Shown here in pieces: positions 6,936-9,983 of a DNA stretch of 9,983 nucleotides (position 1 is the first letter of the stretch; every line of letters begins with the position of its first letter). Origin of the DNA: Bacillota bacterium. GTDB taxonomy: Bacteria > Bacillota > Clostridia > Peptostreptococcales > Anaerovoracaceae. Under the pieces are notes generated by a model. That model made no database searches and was not told where the DNA came from. It saw nothing but the letters and a program-made list of their open reading frames with translations. The DNA is taken from assembly GCA_016283945.1 (NCBI GenBank), contig JAEENW010000066.1, forward strand, positions 1 through 9,983. Direction: 5' to 3'. The position numbers and the translations under genes are program-made.

Positions 6936-6963
6936 TTTACAAATTTTAGCATCGTAGTATTAT
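6936..6963 (+). promoter_or_regulatory. Promoter of the yraN-yifB-dprA operon, predicted leaderless start
   Basis: TTTACA (6936-6941) and TATTAT (6958-6963), each five of six matches to the -35 and -10 consensus, are 16 bases apart. Transcription would start about 7 bases after the -10, that is at or beside the A of the yraN ATG (6970). No Shine-Dalgarno sequence is present before that ATG, consistent with a leaderless message. Confidence 0.55.
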
Positions 6964-6969
6964 ATTAGT

Positions 6970-7371
6970 ATGGCAAATAATGGTAACGCAGGGCGCGAAG
7001 AGTCCACCGATCCGCGCTCGAAGAACAAGCTGAAGGGCGGCTGGGGCGAGCTCGCCGCGGCTCGATGGCTCGAGCGGCATGGCTGCGTGCTTCTTGCGAG
7101 GAATTTCCGCTCGAGGCGCGGAGAGATAGACCTCATAGCCGTGGACGGGGACTGCCTCGCCTTCGTGGAGGTCAAGCTGAGGACCGGGACGGGCTACGGC
7201 ATGCCCTCGGAGGCTGTCACGAGGTGGAAGGCGGAGCGCTTCAGGTACACCGCGCAGTACTTCCTCCTGAGGCATCCGGAGCTCTCGGCTCTGCAGCCGA
7301 GGATGGACATCATAGAGCTGCTCGAGCTTGGCGGCTCGGTATATATAAGGCACGACAGGAACGCGTTCTGA
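6970..7371 (+). CDS. yraN: YraN/UPF0102 family protein, predicted nuclease fold
   Basis: A 133-residue protein of the UPF0102 family, which has a restriction-endonuclease-like (PD-(D/E)XK) fold; its exact substrate is not established. Motifs seen: WGELAAARWLERHG (residues 25-38), RNFRSRRGEIDLIAVDGD (44-61) and FVEVKLR (65-71), which carry the Glu, Asp, Glu and Lys expected of the active site, and the typical C-terminal RNAF. The first 17 residues precede the conserved family start and are weakly conserved in character. The ATG at 6970 is the only ATG between an in-frame TAG at 6955 and the conserved core, and it has no ribosome binding site. It is the first gene of a run with yifB and dprA, an arrangement common in Firmicutes and linked to DNA uptake and recombination. 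Confidence 0.9.
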   Translation: MANNGNAGREESTDPRSKNKLKGGWGELAAARWLERHGCVLLARNFRSRRGEIDLIAVDGDCLAFVEVKLRTGTGYGMPSEAVTRWKAERFRYTAQYFLLRHPELSALQPRMDIIELLELGGSVYIRHDRNAF

Positions 7372-7439
7372 GGGAAGCTGCCCCGCGGCACGCGGAAGGG
7401 CGCCCGCGGGCGGACATGCCCGGAGGGCAGGGGGATCCG

Positions 7440-8975
7440 ATGTATTCAAAGACACTTAGCGCGAGCCTCTACGGGCTCAGCGGAGAGAGGACCTGGGTCG
7501 AGGTCGACGCGGGGCGGGGGATGCCCGTCTTCAGCGTTGTCGGCCTCGCGAACCAGTCCGTGCGGGAGGCAAAGGAGCGCATACACTCCGCGATAATCAA
7601 CTGCGGCTTCAGGTTCGATCCGGGGAGGATCACCGTGAACCTGACGCCCGCGAACAGGAAGAAGGACGGGAGCCACTACGACCTCGCGATAGCCCTTGGC
7701 TATCTCTACAGCTCGGGACAGATGGCGGAGGGCGAGGCTCCCGAGGCCATGGCCTTCCTCGGGGAACTCAGCCTGGACGGCAGGGCTCTTCCCGCGGAGG
7801 GCGTGCTTCCCATGCTCACGGGGCTTCAGAGGAGCGGCATTAGGACCGTAATGCTTCCCGCCGCGAACCTCGAGGAGGCGAAGCTCGTTAAGGGCCTGCT
7901 GCTCGTGCCCGTGAATGGCCTCGCGCAGGCCGCGGGCTGGCTCAACGGGGAGGAGAAGCTGAAGCCGGTCGAGGCCGCGGGAGCCGCAGGGCTGGGACTT
8001 ACGCCTGCAGAGATCCCTGATTTTTCGGACATACGCGGGCAGGAGATGGTCAAGCGCGCCGCCCAGGTCGCGGCGGCGGGCATGCACGGCATGCTGATGA
8101 TAGGGCCGCCCGGAGTCGGGAAATCCATGGTCGGGAAGCGCATCCCCGGCATACTGCCCCCGCTCAGCTACGCGGAGCAGCTCGACGTGAGCCAGGTCTA
8201 CAGCGCGGCGGGGCTGCTCAGGGAGGGCAGGCCGATGGTGAGGGAGAGGCCGTTCAGGGCGCCGCACCACAGCATCTCCTCCGCTGCCCTGATCGGCGGA
8301 GGGAGCAGGCCGAGGCCCGGCGAGATATCCCTCGCTCACACCGGGGTGCTCTTCCTCGACGAGCTCGCGGAGTTCTCGTCGCACACGCTGGACATGCTGC
8401 GCCAGCCGCTCGAGGATGGGGTGGCGGTGATAGACAGGGCTGGAGGGCGCTGCGAGTATCCGGCGGACTTCATGCTGGTCGCGGCGACCAATCCCTGCCG
8501 CTGCGGCTTCTACGGAGACCCGGTCAAGCCCTGCAGCTGCTCGGAGAGCGACAGGAAGCGCTACATGAGCCGCATCTCGGGGCCTCTGCTGGACCGCATA
8601 GACCTGCACGTGGTTATGGAGCGGCCGGTCTATGGCGAGATGTCCGGCGCCGAAGGGAAGCGCACGGGAAGCGCCGAGCTCAGGGAGGGCGTCATGCGCG
8701 CCCACGCCGTTCAGGCCGCGCGCTACGATGGGCTCGGCATAAGCCGGAACTCCCAGCTGACCGCCGCCCTGATAGAGCGCTTCTGCGTCATGGAGGAGGG
8801 CTGCAGGGACATCATCAGCGCGGCGTTCTCGAGGCTAGGGCTCTCCGCGAGGGCATATCACAGGGTGCTCAAGACCGCGAGGACCATAGCGGACCTCGAG
8901 GAAGCGGAACTGATATCGCCCCTGCATCTCTCGGAGGCGCTGAGCTACAGGCTGCCGGAGAAGTATTTCGGGTGA
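7440..8975 (+). CDS. yifB: YifB/ComM family Mg-chelatase-like AAA+ ATPase
   Basis: A 511-residue AAA+ ATPase of the YifB/ComM family, close to the usual length of about 500. ComM from competent Gram-negatives is a hexameric helicase promoting branch migration during transformation; the Firmicute members are presumed to act similarly. The N-terminal ChlI-like domain covers about residues 1-170, with VVGLANQSVREAKERI (33-48) and NLTPANRKKDGSHYDL (67-82). The AAA+ core covers about 190-395: Walker A GPPGVGKS (222-229), Walker B LFLDEL (304-309), the NPCRCGFYGDP cysteine motif (351-361) with a second CSC (365-367), and SGPLLDRIDLH (380-390). The C-terminal lid covers about 410-510. The frame is open farther upstream inside yraN, but the ATG at 7440 fits the family's MYSK start and has AGGGGG 5 bases before it. 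It follows yraN by 68 bases. Confidence 0.95.
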   Translation: MYSKTLSASLYGLSGERTWVEVDAGRGMPVFSVVGLANQSVREAKERIHSAIINCGFRFDPGRITVNLTPANRKKDGSHYDLAIALGYLYSSGQMAEGEAPEAMAFLGELSLDGRALPAEGVLPMLTGLQRSGIRTVMLPAANLEEAKLVKGLLLVPVNGLAQAAGWLNGEEKLKPVEAAGAAGLGLTPAEIPDFSDIRGQEMVKRAAQVAAAGMHGMLMIGPPGVGKSMVGKRIPGILPPLSYAEQLDVSQVYSAAGLLREGRPMVRERPFRAPHHSISSAALIGGGSRPRPGEISLAHTGVLFLDELAEFSSHTLDMLRQPLEDGVAVIDRAGGRCEYPADFMLVAATNPCRCGFYGDPVKPCSCSESDRKRYMSRISGPLLDRIDLHVVMERPVYGEMSGAEGKRTGSAELREGVMRAHAVQAARYDGLGISRNSQLTAALIERFCVMEEGCRDIISAAFSRLGLSARAYHRVLKTARTIADLEEAELISPLHLSEALSYRLPEKYFG

Positions 8976-9080
8976 GGAGCGATCGGCGGCAGAGCTGTCC
9001 GGGAGACGGCGCGGACTCCCGCCGGACGCCTGAGCGTCGCCGCGGAAGACCACTGCCGCGGAGGGAAAGGAGGAAGTGCA
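8976..9080 (+). other. Gap between yifB and dprA with small hairpins
   Basis: A 105-base GC-rich gap. GTCCGG (8997-9002) can pair with CCGGAC (9022-9027), and CCGCGG (9040-9045) with CCGCGG (9056-9061) just before the dprA ribosome binding site. No T-run follows either, so neither looks like a terminator; they may be chance products of high GC. An overlapping open frame from 8972 is a shadow of dprA. Confidence 0.4.
9068..9073 (+). promoter_or_regulatory. Ribosome binding site for the GTG start of dprA
   Basis: A perfect AGGAGG, 7 bases before the GTG at 9081. It settles a non-ATG start that would otherwise be easy to misplace. Confidence 0.9.
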
Positions 9081-9929
9081 GTGAACATACGCGTCATCGA
9101 GAGGGGGGACCGGCTCTATCCGCCGCTGCTCGCCCGCATAAGCGATCCCCCGGCGAGGCTCTACTGCGTGGGGGACGCGGAGCTCCTCGGGAGCGAGTGC
9201 GTCGCCGTGGTCGGGACGAGGCGCTGCTCTCCCTACGGGCGCTGGGCGGCGGGGGAGATCGCGGGCCGCGTGGCGGCCTGCGGGATCACGGTCGTCAGCG
9301 GGATGGCCGCGGGCATAGATTCGGCGGCGCATCTCGGCTGCCTATCCGCGGGAGGGAAGACCATCGCCGTGCTCGGCACGGGGGTCGACCAGGTCTTCCC
9401 GAAGTCCAACCGCAGGCTCTACGATAGGATCGCCGCGGAGGGGCTGCTGGTCTCCGAGTTCGAGCCCGGGGACGGGCCTCTGCCCTGGCACTTTCCGCAG
9501 AGGAACAGGATAATAAGCGGCCTCTCGAGGGCTGCGGTCATAGTCGAGGGCGCCGAGAAGAGCGGCTCCCTCATCACCGCCGGTCTCGCTCTGGAGCAGG
9601 GGCGGGACGTGTTCGCCGTGCCCGGAAACATCAACCAGCCGAACAGCCGCGGCGTGAACAAGCTCATCTACGACGGAGCCTGCCCCATAACCGATCTCGA
9701 CGATCTTCCGAGGATGCTCGGGATAGACAGCGCCTCCAGGGCGGAGAGGGCGCCGGTCTCGAGAGAGGAGAAGAAGCTGCTCGAGCTCATCAGCTTCAGC
9801 CCCGGCATGAGCGCGGGCGATCTGGCTGCGGCGGCCGGCCTCAGCCCCGCTCTGGCCGCTGGAATGGTAACGGTCCTGGAGCTCAAGGGACTGGTCAGGA
9901 CTGACGGAAACGCGCTCTTCCTCGCGTGA
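9081..9929 (+). CDS. dprA: DNA-processing protein DprA (short form, no N-terminal SAM-like domain)
   Basis: DprA binds incoming single-stranded DNA during transformation, protects it and loads RecA; it is also found in bacteria not known to be competent. The 282-residue protein has the Rossmann-like core: VAVVGTRRCSPYG (residues 41-53), VVSGMAAGIDSAAH (71-84), HFPQRNRIISGLS (137-149), and GSLITAGLALEQGRDVFAVPGNI (162-184). A C-terminal winged-helix-like domain lies at about 228-282. LYPPLLARISDPPARLY comes at residues 12-28, so the SAM/HhH-like domain that precedes this motif in many homologues is missing; the 105-base gap to yifB leaves no room for it. The GTG start is preceded by a perfect AGGAGG. 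It is the last complete gene of the yraN-yifB-dprA run. Confidence 0.95.
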   Translation: MNIRVIERGDRLYPPLLARISDPPARLYCVGDAELLGSECVAVVGTRRCSPYGRWAAGEIAGRVAACGITVVSGMAAGIDSAAHLGCLSAGGKTIAVLGTGVDQVFPKSNRRLYDRIAAEGLLVSEFEPGDGPLPWHFPQRNRIISGLSRAAVIVEGAEKSGSLITAGLALEQGRDVFAVPGNINQPNSRGVNKLIYDGACPITDLDDLPRMLGIDSASRAERAPVSREEKKLLELISFSPGMSAGDLAAAAGLSPALAAGMVTVLELKGLVRTDGNALFLA

Positions 9930-9983
9930 TCAAGGCGCTCATATGTTCTTTTCTTCACAAAGCCTCCCTTGCCAAGTCTTCTA
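9930..9983. other. Trailing 54 bases after dprA, no feature seen
   Basis: No start codon with a ribosome binding site, no terminator stem and no RNA gene can be recognised. In related gene orders topA often follows dprA, but nothing in this stretch shows it. Confidence 0.5.

Noticed and set aside
7372..7439. GC-rich inverted repeat between yraN and yifB
   Set aside because: The arms pair imperfectly, no T-run follows, and such pairings are expected by chance in DNA this GC-rich.
7446..8705. A 419-codon minus-strand open frame opposite yifB
   Set aside because: yifB on the plus strand carries all AAA+ motifs; the antisense frame is Arg/His/Pro/Ala-rich shadow sequence.
8972..9427. A GTG-started frame overlapping the beginning of dprA, considered as a missing N-terminal DprA domain
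   Set aside because: It is out of frame with dprA, Arg-rich without any SAM/HhH-like motif, and lacks a ribosome binding site.

Overview
The window is about 10 kb of GC-rich DNA with short AT-rich promoter gaps. It looks like the chromosome of an anaerobic Gram-positive bacterium, probably a GC-rich Clostridia-type Firmicute. The signs are a secreted protein with a type I dockerin, surface-protein modules of the gut-Firmicute kind, canonical AGGAGG ribosome binding sites, and the gene order yraN-yifB-dprA that is common in that group. Synergistota, which also carry many TAXI-TRAP transporters, cannot be excluded from sequence alone.

Left part (1-3102, minus strand): a three-gene TRAP transporter operon of the TAXI type. 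It is transcribed as substrate-binding lipoprotein (3102 to 2080), DUF1850 membrane-anchored protein (2010 to 1516), then fused small/large permease (1526 leftward, running off the window). The binding protein would capture an organic anion outside the membrane, and the fused permease would import it using an ion gradient. A 10-bp hairpin followed by a short T-run between the first two genes could lower expression of the membrane genes relative to the binding protein. The upstream gap (3103-3380) holds candidate promoters and a nested inverted repeat in the predicted leader.

Middle (3381-6789, minus strand): one large secreted protein of 1111 residues. It has a signal peptide, an extremely cysteine-rich and acidic N-terminal third (65 Cys within 280 residues), an Ig-like domain, several CxxC and GYTGD modules, and a C-terminal type I dockerin. 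A strong intrinsic terminator (3381-3412) follows it. It is the least ordinary object in the window. No cohesin or scaffoldin is visible nearby.

Right part (6936-9929, plus strand): yraN (UPF0102, nuclease-like fold), yifB/comM (AAA+ Mg-chelatase-like, linked to DNA uptake and recombination) and dprA (DNA-processing protein that loads RecA on incoming single strands). These read as one DNA-processing/competence operon. It starts at a promoter whose predicted start site falls on the yraN ATG, so the first mRNA may be leaderless. The last 54 bases hold no recognisable gene.

I see no tRNA, rRNA, insertion sequence, CRISPR array or prophage gene here. The surface protein and a few regulatory details are worth a second look; most of the rest is ordinary core or transport content.
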